A DNA stretch of 41,974 nt from IMG/VR virus record IMGVR_UViG_3300034375_002702, positions 1 through 41,974 of that record; one strand, given 5' to 3'. This document shows positions 6,136 to 13,191 of this stretch, piece after piece. Source of the DNA: a virus. The position numbers and the translations under genes were made by a program. The notes beneath the pieces are model-generated. The model made no database searches. It was not told the DNA's origin and saw nothing but the letters and a program-made list of their open reading frames with translations. Within the stretch, counting starts at the first letter, position 1. Each line of letters begins with the position of its first letter.

Positions 6136-7889
6136 AATGGAAACTCCGTGTCGTCGTCGTCGTCTTCTGGTGATAAGAACGGGTCGCTTACAATCTGGTT
6201 GTATCTTGTCGTAACATTATCATAGACCAGCGAGGCACTACCTTGCTTACCCACCCAAGCAAACCGACACTTCCAAATGTGTATGTCAGACACTGGGCTG
6301 ATCGGGTCTTTCCTGTGGACAGTCATACCCACATCGGCCTTGGCAAACCAAGCCGCAGACCCAGAGATATCATATCCTTTTGGCACAGGAACATTGCCAT
6401 CCATACCGCGTTGCATCTTAGTAGGATGGGCAACAAACCAGATGTGTATGCCGTGCGCCTGAGCGAACACCCGCAACTGGGTAAGCATATCACTAATCCA
6501 CTCTGTCTCACTGATTGTGGTTGGACGCTGAATGTAGTTGTACGGGTCGATGATTACACCTCGCACACCATGTCGCATGACTGCGATCTTCATACGCTCG
6601 ACGATGCTTTCGATTGTGCTTAGAGAACCGTCCGCTTGATACAGAAAAGAAAAGTGCGACTGAACAAAATCTTTTCCGCGATCTAGTTCGCTCTTGCTTA
6701 GACGCTTAGTAGCGCCATCAAAGAATGGCATACGGCAATACTTTGAGATGAGTTTTGCAATATGAAGGCGTGGTTCATTCTCGAAAGAGCAGATGGCAAA
6801 CTTCCAGTCCTTTCGCTCGGCGAGGTTGACCATGATCTGATCAATAAATTCCGACTTGCCTGACGACGGGATGCCTGTAACAACAGTGAGTTGCCCCTCG
6901 ACGATTGTGTAGTAGTCATCGACGTTGAAGTATCCCGTGCTTTCTCCACGCCCCATTCCCTTATCATAAATCTCATCAACCTGCTCGAAGAACTTGCTTG
7001 CGTCATACAGTCCAGCTACAGGCCACGGTTTACATTGAACCACAGCCTCACGCAATGCGTCAACGCCGTGCTTGACCAACACATCATTGGCATCCTTGCA
7101 CCCTTCTGGCCATTCAACCTTCCAACACCTATCTTTCCCAATGCGCCTAGCTATTTCCTCTGCCATAGCCTGCCCAGCAGTGTCACCATCGGTGGCCACA
7201 ACTATCCTATCTGCTAGGTCTATCTTGTCCTTGGCGTCCCAGATAAAACGGAACTTGTTATCGTTGGATGGGTCTATCTTTCCGTCTGTCACCTTCATCG
7301 GCGCACCATTGGGAACCGACACTGCTGTGTCCAGACCTGTCTCCATGATTGATAGTGCATCCATCTCACCCTCAACGATAATAAGCCACTCGCCAGCGGT
7401 GAAGTTTTGCAGGTTGAAGAATGATTGTGGACTACCGTTACAGCTAAAGCCCTTGGTCTCAAGCGACCTGATCTTGTGTGCGTATTCCTTACCATCCTTA
7501 ACGAATGGAAATGTTATGCAGTCAGTTTCTTTTTGCAGTGAGCCGATATAATTCCTGATGTAACCAACGCCAGCTTTGATCGCTGTCTTTTCGCTGATGC
7601 CCCTGCTCTCAAGCCACTCGGCCACTGGTCTATTTATTCTCTCGGTCTTTATAGGCTTTGCTGGTTTGTCCACCACTACCTCAGTTGCCATGCCACCCTT
7701 CTCAATCTTCACGAACCCGTTCTCGTTGCAATGCCAACACTGGAATGCAACACCATCATTTTCTACACGCAGACTCATCGTCCGCTCGTGTGACTTGCGC
7801 CTTGTCTGTGAACACCTCGGACACTGAACCTTGTGTTGACCACTCTGTAACCCGAAGGCCGCGCCTAAAATCTCACGTTGTAATTCCAT
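6132..7889 (-). CDS. T7 gp4-like primase-helicase
   Basis: A 585-residue primase-helicase of the T7 gp4 type. From the N-terminus: zinc-binding Cys pairs CPRC (23-26) and CWHC (51-54); TOPRIM residues in IIVEGEMDAL (about 170-179) and ATDGD (232-236); Walker A GIPSSGKS (339-346); Walker B GVIIDPYNY with Asp about 448; and an acidic tail DDDDDTEFPF at the C-terminus. In T7 the acidic tail of gp4 docks the DNA polymerase. The start is placed at ATG 7889, behind a GGGGG run; in-frame ATG 7901 and TTG 7913 are alternatives. It unwinds duplex DNA and primes lagging-strand synthesis. The cognate polymerase is not in this window. A TTGACA box and the candidate origin lie just upstream. Confidence 0.95.
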   Translation of the reverse strand: MELQREILGAAFGLQSGQHKVQCPRCSQTRRKSHERTMSLRVENDGVAFQCWHCNENGFVKIEKGGMATEVVVDKPAKPIKTERINRPVAEWLESRGISEKTAIKAGVGYIRNYIGSLQKETDCITFPFVKDGKEYAHKIRSLETKGFSCNGSPQSFFNLQNFTAGEWLIIVEGEMDALSIMETGLDTAVSVPNGAPMKVTDGKIDPSNDNKFRFIWDAKDKIDLADRIVVATDGDTAGQAMAEEIARRIGKDRCWKVEWPEGCKDANDVLVKHGVDALREAVVQCKPWPVAGLYDASKFFEQVDEIYDKGMGRGESTGYFNVDDYYTIVEGQLTVVTGIPSSGKSEFIDQIMVNLAERKDWKFAICSFENEPRLHIAKLISKYCRMPFFDGATKRLSKSELDRGKDFVQSHFSFLYQADGSLSTIESIVERMKIAVMRHGVRGVIIDPYNYIQRPTTISETEWISDMLTQLRVFAQAHGIHIWFVAHPTKMQRGMDGNVPVPKGYDISGSAAWFAKADVGMTVHRKDPISPVSDIHIWKCRFAWVGKQGSASLVYDNVTTRYNQIVSDPFLSPEDDDDDTEFPF

Positions 7890-7912
7890 GTCTACCCCCA
7901 TTGAAAAAACCA

Positions 7913-7941
7913 ACGCTAGAAGTGTTCGATCATACTGTCAA
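7913..7941 (-). promoter_or_regulatory. candidate sigma70-type promoter for the primase-helicase
   Basis: On the minus strand TTGACA (7941-7936) is a perfect -35 hexamer. After 17 bases comes TAGCGT (7918-7913), a poor -10 (3 of 6). TATGAT lies within the spacer as an alternative -10 without a good -35. The predicted start would be about 17 bases upstream of ATG 7889. The palindrome at 7959-7980 lies about 18 bp upstream of the -35. Confidence 0.35.
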
Positions 7942-7950
7942 CAAAACTCA

Positions 7951-8041
7951 TGTGGATTAAAAAGTTCATATGAACTATTAGTATATATAATATATTATTT
8001 ATTATATATTATATTATAATATATATTATAATATATATATA
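7951..8041. other. candidate replication origin: DnaA-box-like 9-mer, palindrome and A/T tract
   Basis: TGTGGATTA (7951-7959) matches the complement of the DnaA box TTATCCACA at 8 of 9 positions. It overlaps palindrome copy 5 (7959-7980) by one base. From 7982 to 8041 the sequence is 60 bp of pure A/T with many TATA and ATTATA repeats, as expected for a duplex-unwinding element. The site lies between the primase-helicase and the resolvase operon and about 3.8 kb from a DnaA domain IV-like gene. Origin function is inferred. Confidence 0.45.
7959..7980. repeat. 22-bp palindrome, copy 5 (intergenic)
   Basis: AAAAAGTTCA, spacer TA, TGAACTATTA. The inner 14 bp (AGTTCATATGAACT) are a perfect palindrome, the most symmetric copy in the window. 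It sits between the candidate helicase promoter and the A/T tract. Confidence 0.75.
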
Positions 8042-8356
8042 CTAATTAGCATTAGATCGATAAAACTTCTTGAAACGCTTCCTCCTGTATAGTTGATCGG
8101 CTGGTTCAGCCGCTAGTGTTGTTTGTATTTCTTTCCTTACAGCATCGTCGTCAAGCATAGCAAGGGCGCAGACCACGCCGAAGTCTGGCGTGTCTAGCCA
8201 CTCACGAACTTCCTCACGGCGCCTCTTGTCCGTCAGGCTCGCATCGTAAATAGCTTGGGATATTACCGCTTTCCATAGGCGACACTCGGATAATTGATCT
8301 GGGCTTCTCTCGGCTGTGACCCCAGTATATATGCTTCTCTCTGACCTGCCTGTCAT
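8042..8356 (-). CDS. hypothetical protein, 104 aa, overlaps RusA
   Basis: A 104-residue protein with the core LWKAVISQAIYDASL, then WLDTPDFGVVCALAMLDDDAVRKEI. This layout (helix, DFxxVCxLAxLDxxxVR) recurs in small proteins of many phages as I recall, with no assigned function. Its ATG at 8356 lies 143 bases inside the resolvase gene in another frame, an unusually long overlap, and no later ATG would keep the conserved core. The C-terminus is basic (YRRKRFKKFYRSNAN), suggesting nucleic acid contact. Its stop is at the very edge of the pure A/T tract. Confidence 0.65.
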   Translation of the reverse strand: MTGRSERSIYTGVTAERSPDQLSECRLWKAVISQAIYDASLTDKRRREEVREWLDTPDFGVVCALAMLDDDAVRKEIQTTLAAEPADQLYRRKRFKKFYRSNAN

Positions 8357-8642
8357 TCTCGTAAATTTTCCCTTGCATTAAATCCAGTATGAGACTTTCG
8401 TCGAGGTCTGGTCGGCGTGTTGCGTAGTGTATTACCATCTCAACCTTTACATCATCAGTCAATAATTTTTCTAGCGTTGGGCATTGTTCGAGAAACATAT
8501 TCCCATATTTAATTGCTTTGTCTGACTTGATAAACGCTGGCCTGTTACCGAACCGAACCATGCGCCGACTGTTGGCTTTGCTGGCAGGCTCACCATAAAC
8601 TGTGAATAAAATAATATTCTCTTGACTATCCTGATTATCCAT
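8214..8642 (-). CDS. RusA-like Holliday junction resolvase
   Basis: A 142-residue protein that looks like a RusA-family endodeoxyribonuclease. The N-terminus FTVYGEPASKANSRRMVR is the usual RusA beginning. The later segments RRPDLDESLILDLMQGK (about 76-92) and IYENDRQVREKH (about 93-104) hold the conserved acidic residues that bind metal. RusA cuts four-way junctions made in replication and recombination, consistent with the annealing protein and nuclease encoded just across the divergent 26-base gap. The family ends near the final beta strand (RSIIRVSP), so the last 25 or so residues, which overlap the next gene, may be unconserved. Confidence 0.75.
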   Translation of the reverse strand: MDNQDSQENIILFTVYGEPASKANSRRMVRFGNRPAFIKSDKAIKYGNMFLEQCPTLEKLLTDDVKVEMVIHYATRRPDLDESLILDLMQGKIYENDRQVREKHIYWGHSREKPRSIIRVSPMESGNIPSYLRCEPDGQEAP

Positions 8643-8668
8643 CTTACATTCCCAATATCGGAGGTTAC

Positions 8669-9577
8669 ATGACTATAACAAATAACGCAGGATTGCCAAA
8701 AGTATTTCTGGACTTTGCCAAGGCCGACAAGTACAGCCGTGGTGATGCCGACATCTCAGTTACACAGCTAATCGACAGCCCTCGTGTTCGCATGATGAAA
8801 GAACATTATCGCAATGATCTTACATCTGATGTCAGCGACATGATCTGGGCTTTGTTTGGCACGGCAGTTCATCACGTTCTCGAGACAGCCAAAGAAGAGA
8901 AGGGTGTTGTCATGGAGCAACGCATGATGGCTGAGGTCAATGGCTGGACACTGTCTGGTGCCGTGGACTATCAGCGCGTCTACCCTGTCGGTGATGGCTC
9001 TGGGGATATGGCCTGCGATGTCATAGACTACAAGGTTACAAGCGTGTGGTCTGTGATCTACGGCAAAGAGGATTGGGTTAGACAGCTTAACTGCTATGCG
9101 TACCTCATCGAGAAAAACAAATCAGCAAAAGTAAAGAACCTACAAATCTGTGCCATCTGCCGCGACTGGAATAGGCGCGATGCAATGATGAAGCCAGACT
9201 ATCCACAACAACCAGTTGTGCTTATAGACATTCCGCTCTGGTCTGAGGACGAGCGCAGGGGTTATGTCGAGGGGCGTATTGCCATGCACCAAGAGGCGCA
9301 AATGAAATACGATCTCGATCAGGAGTGGACGCTTTGTTCTAACGATGAGCGTTGGGCAAAGCCAGACACCTTCGCTGTTAAGGCGAAGAACCGCAAGCGA
9401 GCATTGCGTGTATTACCAACACGCGAAGCGGCTGAAGACTACATCAATAATTCTGAGGACAAGAATTTAGTTATCGAGCATAGGGTAGGGGAATTTACAC
9501 GATGCTCTAACAACTACTGCGGCGTTGCAGATAAGTGTGGTCAATGGATGGGCGACCGCCCGAAAACAGATTGGTAA
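8669..9577 (+). CDS. PD-(D/E)XK nuclease, Cas4/RecB-like
   Basis: A 302-residue nuclease of the PD-(D/E)XK superfamily. Visible active-site elements are the helical HH at 68-69 (GTAVHHVLE), GAVD with D100, VIDYK with D120 and K122, and the QxxxY helix motif Q139-Y143. Four cysteines, C223, C279, C284 and C290 (CSNNYCGVADKC), may hold an iron-sulfur cluster as in Cas4 and AddB, although those families usually place one Cys before the nuclease core. ATG 8669 follows GGAGG. It is followed by a single-strand annealing protein, so the two probably form an exonuclease-annealase recombination pair that makes and anneals single strands. Confidence 0.85.
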   Translation: MTITNNAGLPKVFLDFAKADKYSRGDADISVTQLIDSPRVRMMKEHYRNDLTSDVSDMIWALFGTAVHHVLETAKEEKGVVMEQRMMAEVNGWTLSGAVDYQRVYPVGDGSGDMACDVIDYKVTSVWSVIYGKEDWVRQLNCYAYLIEKNKSAKVKNLQICAICRDWNRRDAMMKPDYPQQPVVLIDIPLWSEDERRGYVEGRIAMHQEAQMKYDLDQEWTLCSNDERWAKPDTFAVKAKNRKRALRVLPTREAAEDYINNSEDKNLVIEHRVGEFTRCSNNYCGVADKCGQWMGDRPKTDW

Positions 9578-9591
9578 TAACGGAGAACCAA

Positions 9592-10302
9592 ATGAGTAAG
9601 GTAGCATTTGAAAAACTACAGAGTGTGGAATACTCAAACCACATTGAGGTTAAGGCTGGTAAGTTTAAGTATTTGAGTTGGGCTTGGGCGTGGAAACTAA
9701 TCAAGCAAAACTTTCCAGAGGCAACATTCACTAAGCATGAGAACCCCCAGGGGTATCCATGTTTTTTTGATCACAACGGCAATGCGTTCGTTAAGGTCAG
9801 CGTTACGATTGAAGGCACGACCCACACCGAGTATCTCTCAGTGATGGACAATCGCATGAAGTCTATCCAGAACCCCACAGCAGATGAGGTTAACAAGTCA
9901 TTACAGCGGTGCTTGGTCAAGGCCATTGCATATCATGGGCTGGGCATTGAGTTGTGGATTAACGAGGACTTGCCCGACGACACAGCCGCACCCAAGATCA
10001 GTGAGCCTAAGAAGAAAAGTTCACCCGAACAAAACACTAAGCCAATCTCTGTAGAAATACAGCCAGTTAACAGTGACGCAGACCCAACCGTCATTGAGGC
10101 TGATGCCAAGGCGTCGATAGAACAGTTGATCGTTGCAACCTTCGAGGAGTTTATCCCGACCTGCAATACAGAGAGTGAGATTAACTCGTTCTTTAAGTCT
10201 AACAGACACGCATACAATATGCTTAGTGAAGCAGACCAGAAAAAAATTAACATTATCTTTGGTGACCGTAAGAAGGCTGTTACCAAGGGCACCATCGCAT
10301 AA
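9592..10302 (+). CDS. DUF1071-type single-strand annealing protein
   Basis: A 236-residue protein whose first 130 residues match the DUF1071 annealing family: YLSWAWAWKLIKQNFPEA (27-44), the strand YLSVMDNRMKSI (81-92), and PTADEVNKSLQRCLVKAIAYHGLG ending near residue 118, followed by the acidic EDLPDD. The rest is a polar, variable linker and a C-terminal helical part. Such proteins anneal complementary single strands during phage recombination. The start is ATG 9592 behind CGGAG; an ATG at 9535 lies within the nuclease gene. A weak palindrome-like sequence lies in it at 10014-10035. Confidence 0.8.
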   Translation: MSKVAFEKLQSVEYSNHIEVKAGKFKYLSWAWAWKLIKQNFPEATFTKHENPQGYPCFFDHNGNAFVKVSVTIEGTTHTEYLSVMDNRMKSIQNPTADEVNKSLQRCLVKAIAYHGLGIELWINEDLPDDTAAPKISEPKKKSSPEQNTKPISVEIQPVNSDADPTVIEADAKASIEQLIVATFEEFIPTCNTESEINSFFKSNRHAYNMLSEADQKKINIIFGDRKKAVTKGTIA

Positions 10303-10319
10303 CAGAGAAAGGAACAGTT

Positions 10320-10583
10320 ATGGAAAACAGATTAAACAAATTCTTATTGGGGGCGGCAGTGTTATTTTTGCTGGTCGCCGCTATGTTGTTAGGCCTTTCC
10401 GTCGAGGCGGATGCACGGACAGTGTGCCGTGAAGACTGGACTGGTAAGGTAGTTTGCACAGACTCATCTGGCGGTCGGACTACAATCGACAGGGACTGGA
10501 CTGGCGACACAATCATTCGGGACAATTACGGTAACAGAACTCGCTGTCGTGAGGACTGGGCTGGCAACATCGTTTGCAATTAG
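10320..10583 (+). CDS. exported repeat protein with CREDWTG-type repeats, 87 aa
   Basis: An 87-residue protein with an N-terminal signal or anchor (basic NRLNK, then the hydrophobic stretch LLGAAVLFLLVAAMLLGL) and possible signal peptidase cleavage after ADA near residue 32. The mature part is three short repeats: CREDWTGKVVC, DRDWTGDTII and CREDWAGNIVC, spaced about 20 residues apart. The four Cys in the first and third repeats could form disulfides in the periplasm. ATG 10320 is preceded by AAAGGA. A secreted protein in the middle of recombination genes is odd. An envelope role such as superinfection exclusion is possible, but I do not recognise the family. Confidence 0.7.
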   Translation: MENRLNKFLLGAAVLFLLVAAMLLGLSVEADARTVCREDWTGKVVCTDSSGGRTTIDRDWTGDTIIRDNYGNRTRCREDWAGNIVCN

Positions 10584-10592
10584 GAGTTATAA

Positions 10593-10922
10593 ATGAGCAA
10601 TTCAAAGTACCCACCAAGCGGAACCCTTGGAAGAAACAAATACAAAGACGCTGAAAACAAACCAGACTACACTGGTAAGCTGGAAATATCCAAAGAGGTT
10701 GTACTTGATTTGGTTAACCAGTTAAAGGCCGACCCCAGTCTTGACCGAGCCGTTTGTCAGCTAGGTGGATGGAAGAAGGTTGCTAAGGACGGTAATCAGT
10801 TCATTAGCATAAAGGCCAACAAGAAGTACGAGAGCGGTGGCGGCAGTAACAATGTTCGCAACTCACCGAGCCAACAGTCCGCAGATTTGGACAATGTCAT
10901 CGATGACGATATCCCATTCTAG
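10593..10922 (+). CDS. SSB-like protein with acidic DDDIPF tail
   Basis: A 109-residue protein whose C-terminus is a Ser/Asn/Gln-rich linker followed by NVIDDDIPF, the typical acidic tail of single-stranded DNA-binding proteins that recruits partner proteins. The N-terminal part (about 15-75) includes YTGKLEISKEVVLDLVNQL and a strand WKKVAKDGNQFISIKANKK, fitting a small OB-like or related ssDNA-binding domain; the fold itself is not proven by eye. ATG 10593 has TAGGAG upstream. Its neighbours are a nuclease, an annealase and an HNH-like gene, so it probably coats single strands in phage replication and recombination. Confidence 0.7.
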   Translation: MSNSKYPPSGTLGRNKYKDAENKPDYTGKLEISKEVVLDLVNQLKADPSLDRAVCQLGGWKKVAKDGNQFISIKANKKYESGGGSNNVRNSPSQQSADLDNVIDDDIPF

Positions 10923-11190
10923 GATTAGGACTGAACGCTACTTGAAACACCTGCGGGGCAAACCTTGCCTCGTGTGTGGGCAGGGGGGCGAGGCACACCA
11001 TGTTACATTCGCGGAGCCTAAAGCTATGGCTCTCAAGGTGGGCGACAACTGGTGTGTCCCCCTCTGCCATCCTCACCACATGGAACTACACGCCTTCGGT
11101 GACGAAAGGTCTTGGTGGGATTTGAATGGGATTGAGCCGCTCAAGTGGGCGGAAGAAAGCTGGAGAAATTTTAGTGAACGAGATCGATAA
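10894..11190 (+). CDS. HNH-like zinc-binding protein
   Basis: About 98 residues with CLVCG, then EAHHVTFAE, then CVPLCHPHHMELH: a CxxC, HH, CxxxC, HH pattern typical of small phage HNH or DUF968-like nucleases. The paired Cys would bind structural zinc and the His the catalytic metal. The start is uncertain. ATG 10894 and ATG 10903 both lie in the end of the SSB-like gene with weak RBS; the conserved part begins only near RTERYLKHLRGKPC. It overlaps the next gene by 17 bases. A nick or junction processing role in recombination is inferred from context. Confidence 0.7.
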   Translation: MSSMTISHSRIRTERYLKHLRGKPCLVCGQGGEAHHVTFAEPKAMALKVGDNWCVPLCHPHHMELHAFGDERSWWDLNGIEPLKWAEESWRNFSERDR

Positions 11191-11434
11191 GACAAACTCA
11201 GATGAGGCAATCGAGCGAGTGGCCACTTGTATACGGGGGCAGATCATGGCCGAGTTATCAGCCAATGATTTAACCGAGGTGGCCAACAAGATACGGGACA
11301 GCTTTGATTGGACAGCTATTGCTCAGGTGGTAGCACGGGAAACAGTGTCTGCCATACTGCCAGAAAAAGTTCTTGCGAACATTTCAAAGATCAGGGCAAA
11401 GGTGGACTTCTTAACAGGTGTAAGCGATGAGTGA
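11174..11434 (+). CDS. hypothetical protein, 86 aa, GTG start
   Basis: The likely start is GTG 11174 with GGAGA 7 bases upstream; an in-frame ATG at 11126 lies deep within the HNH-like gene and has no RBS. The 86 residues (begins VNEIDKTNSDEAIERVATC) are predicted to be all helical and mixed-charge. No motif is recognised. A weak palindrome-like sequence lies at 11364-11385. The stop overlaps the next ATG at 11427 by 8 bases, consistent with coupled translation in the recombination operon. Confidence 0.55.
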   Translation: MNEIDKTNSDEAIERVATCIRGQIMAELSANDLTEVANKIRDSFDWTAIAQVVARETVSAILPEKVLANISKIRAKVDFLTGVSDE

Positions 11435-11879
11435 TATTAGAACAGCCGCTATAAACTTTGAGGCCGTTAAGGTTTCAATGTCGCAGACAAAGGACGGGGT
11501 AATCTTGCGGCTTGCTGTACACCCCAACGAATGTCCCCCTAGTCTGCACACTGATTGGGTCGGGTCTCGCTATATGGTAGCGATGGTTCGGCTTAATGAC
11601 GAAGACCAACCTATGATTAGCGAACAGCAGGCAGAGACAAACAAACTTATAGCTAGCGCAGGATTACTGTGTCGCAACGATGAGTTTCAAAAGTTTATGC
11701 AAGACGTTGGGCTAATAGCAGACGATGTGGTACCGAGCGAGGAGAAGGCTGTCGATGCTCTCCGCTCACACCTTGGCATCAGGTCTCGGTCTGATCTTAA
11801 TAATAACTCTGAAGCGCGTGAGGCGTTTAAGGTTATGCGTGACGAATTTACAAAATGGAAGAAAGGTTACAAACCATGA
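11427..11879 (+). CDS. conserved phage protein of unknown function, 150 aa
   Basis: A 150-residue protein with VKVSMSQTKDGVILRLAVHPNE (split by a turn), then DWVGSRYMVAMVRLNDEDQP and later SAGLLCRNDEFQKFM. The DWVGSRYMVAMVRLNDE block recurs, as I recall, in small proteins from many phages near replication genes, without assigned function. The N-terminal half is beta-rich and resembles a small beta-barrel; the C-terminal half is helical. It overlaps both neighbours (11427-11434 and 11876-11879, ATGA), placing it firmly in the operon. Confidence 0.65.
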   Translation: MSDIRTAAINFEAVKVSMSQTKDGVILRLAVHPNECPPSLHTDWVGSRYMVAMVRLNDEDQPMISEQQAETNKLIASAGLLCRNDEFQKFMQDVGLIADDVVPSEEKAVDALRSHLGIRSRSDLNNNSEAREAFKVMRDEFTKWKKGYKP

Positions 11880-12091
11880 ACGACAAAAGCGGAGTAGATG
11901 ATTTGGTATCTGCCGAGGAGATCGCAAAGATTATCCACGTTAGTTTACCCACAGCATATCGCTTGATCAGGACTGATAGCGATTTCCCTGCGCCAGTTAC
12001 AATCTTGCAGAAGCACAGACGGTGGCGCAAGGCTAGCGTTGTTGAATGGTTCAACAACAAACTTAACCATGCCAAAAGTAACGGAGGTTAA
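11876..12091 (+). CDS. AlpA/excisionase-like HTH regulator, 71 aa
   Basis: The start ATG 11876 overlaps the previous TGA (ATGA) with GAAAGG upstream. The 71-residue product reads VSAEEIAKIIHVSLPTAYRL (about 10-29), then SDFPAPVTI and RRWRKASVVEWF. This is the winged-helix pattern of AlpA-like and excisionase (MerR-related) DNA-binding proteins. Members act as transcription activators or directionality factors of prophages. No integrase is present here, so a transcriptional role is more likely. It is one of the two HTH proteins in the window that might bind the dispersed palindrome, with no direct evidence. Confidence 0.8.
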   Translation: MNDKSGVDDLVSAEEIAKIIHVSLPTAYRLIRTDSDFPAPVTILQKHRRWRKASVVEWFNNKLNHAKSNGG

Positions 12092-12092
12092 C

Positions 12093-12521
12093 ATGGCTAT
12101 TGATTTTGACTTCACAAAAATAAAAGTGGACACGAACGTAAAGATGCCAAACGCAGAGGACAAACGTAAGAAAGTTGCGTCCTCAACGATTGTAGCAAAA
12201 CGTATGCGTAAGGGTCACTCGATTGTTGTTCCGACTAAGAAACTTGCAGACGTTATGAGGACCGCTCTACGGGGTGTAGGTAAGTCTTCTTCTATGCGTG
12301 TGCAGGATGATGGCTCGTATCGTGTATGGTGCAATGGTCGCCTCAAGGGGCGCGTCACAAAGAAAGCCAAGCAAGTAGCGAGCGCACAGGAACTTCGCAG
12401 AAAGCTGGAGGCCGAAGGCGCCAAGTATGAGAGGCGTCTGTCTGAGGACGATCTTAACATACTGCAACGCGCTATTCATGGCGGGATTGGTCGTCAATCT
12501 TTTATAAGAGATTTGCCGTAG
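12093..12521 (+). CDS. hypothetical basic protein, 142 aa
   Basis: The start ATG 12093 has CGGAGG 6 bases upstream; earlier in-frame ATGs lie in the previous gene. The 142 residues are strongly basic and contain HSIVVPTKKLADVMRTALR (about 43-61) and a central strand SMRVQDDGSYRVWCNGR, followed by basic helices and LSEDDLNILQRAIHGG. The composition suggests a nucleic acid-binding protein. I recognise no family. It closes the recombination operon before the hairpin at 12561-12593. Confidence 0.6.
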   Translation: MAIDFDFTKIKVDTNVKMPNAEDKRKKVASSTIVAKRMRKGHSIVVPTKKLADVMRTALRGVGKSSSMRVQDDGSYRVWCNGRLKGRVTKKAKQVASAQELRRKLEAEGAKYERRLSEDDLNILQRAIHGGIGRQSFIRDLP

Positions 12522-12560
12522 TCATAACTCCCATCCCTCAGCAGTTGACTATGGTGAATA

Positions 12561-12593
12561 GCCCCTGTCGGTCATCCCCTCGCCGACAGGGGC
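12561..12593. other. perfect 11-bp hairpin in the gap before the sulfotransferase
   Basis: GCCCCTGTCGG (12561-12571) pairs perfectly with CCGACAGGGGC (12583-12593), with an 11-base loop. There is no T run on either side, so it is terminator-like but not a standard rho-independent terminator. It separates the recombination operon from the sulfotransferase gene. Confidence 0.6.
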
Positions 12594-12606
12594 AACCAAA
12601 GAAACA

Positions 12607-13191
12607 ATGTATATACCAGATAAGAATTTATTTATTGCAGAAATTCCGAAGACAGGCTCAAAGACATTAGCCTTCGTCGCAAAGAGGCTGGTGCCTAATG
12701 TTATGTTCGAGGGTCACGCCACCCTCAAGGATACAATATCTCTTGTGGGCCATAATGTTACCACGCTGGCAGTAATACGAGAGCCGAAAGACAGGCTGGT
12801 TAGTTCAATACGATACATATACGAAGGCGGCGATAAAGAAGAATACATAGACAAGACAATCAACAATCTTCTGACGCTTGGCGATATGTCTGTGCGGCAC
12901 AAGAGGGCGTTGGGGATACGAGCCAGCTTTGTGTTTATGCAACAGTCGGCATTTATAGAAGGCTCGTCAGCCAAAGATCACTTCTTCTTGTTCGATGAAT
13001 TGGAAGAGGTCATACGGACGATGGGCTGGACTGGAATGATACCACATATTAACAAGACCGAAAGCGGCCTTGAAAAAGATATGGTGCTAGCACACCCCAG
13101 ACTTAACAAGGTGATGGGGCTATACGACAGAGACGTTAAACTCTACGAATACATGGCTATGTGTAGAGATTCTGGTATCAGCTTTTTTTAG
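12607..13191 (+). CDS. sulfotransferase-like protein
   Basis: A 194-residue protein with both PAPS-binding signatures of sulfotransferases: the 5'-phosphosulfate loop IPKTGSKT (13-20) and the 3'-phosphate motif VIREPKDRLVSS (56-67). The family transfers sulfate from PAPS to hydroxyl or amino groups of sugars, lipids or peptides. Its position alone between convergent blocks, behind its own hairpin, and the weak RBS suggest it is an accessory gene acquired separately. A plausible role is sulfation of host surface polysaccharide to block other phages, but the acceptor cannot be read. Its 3' end overlaps the convergent phosphoesterase gene by 14 bases. Confidence 0.8.
   Translation: MYIPDKNLFIAEIPKTGSKTLAFVAKRLVPNVMFEGHATLKDTISLVGHNVTTLAVIREPKDRLVSSIRYIYEGGDKEEYIDKTINNLLTLGDMSVRHKRALGIRASFVFMQQSAFIEGSSAKDHFFLFDELEEVIRTMGWTGMIPHINKTESGLEKDMVLAHPRLNKVMGLYDRDVKLYEYMAMCRDSGISFF

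Noticed and set aside
7072-7551. 159-residue plus-strand open frame
   Set aside because: It lies antisense within the primase-helicase gene, has no RBS and an unlikely Ser/Pro/Leu-rich composition.
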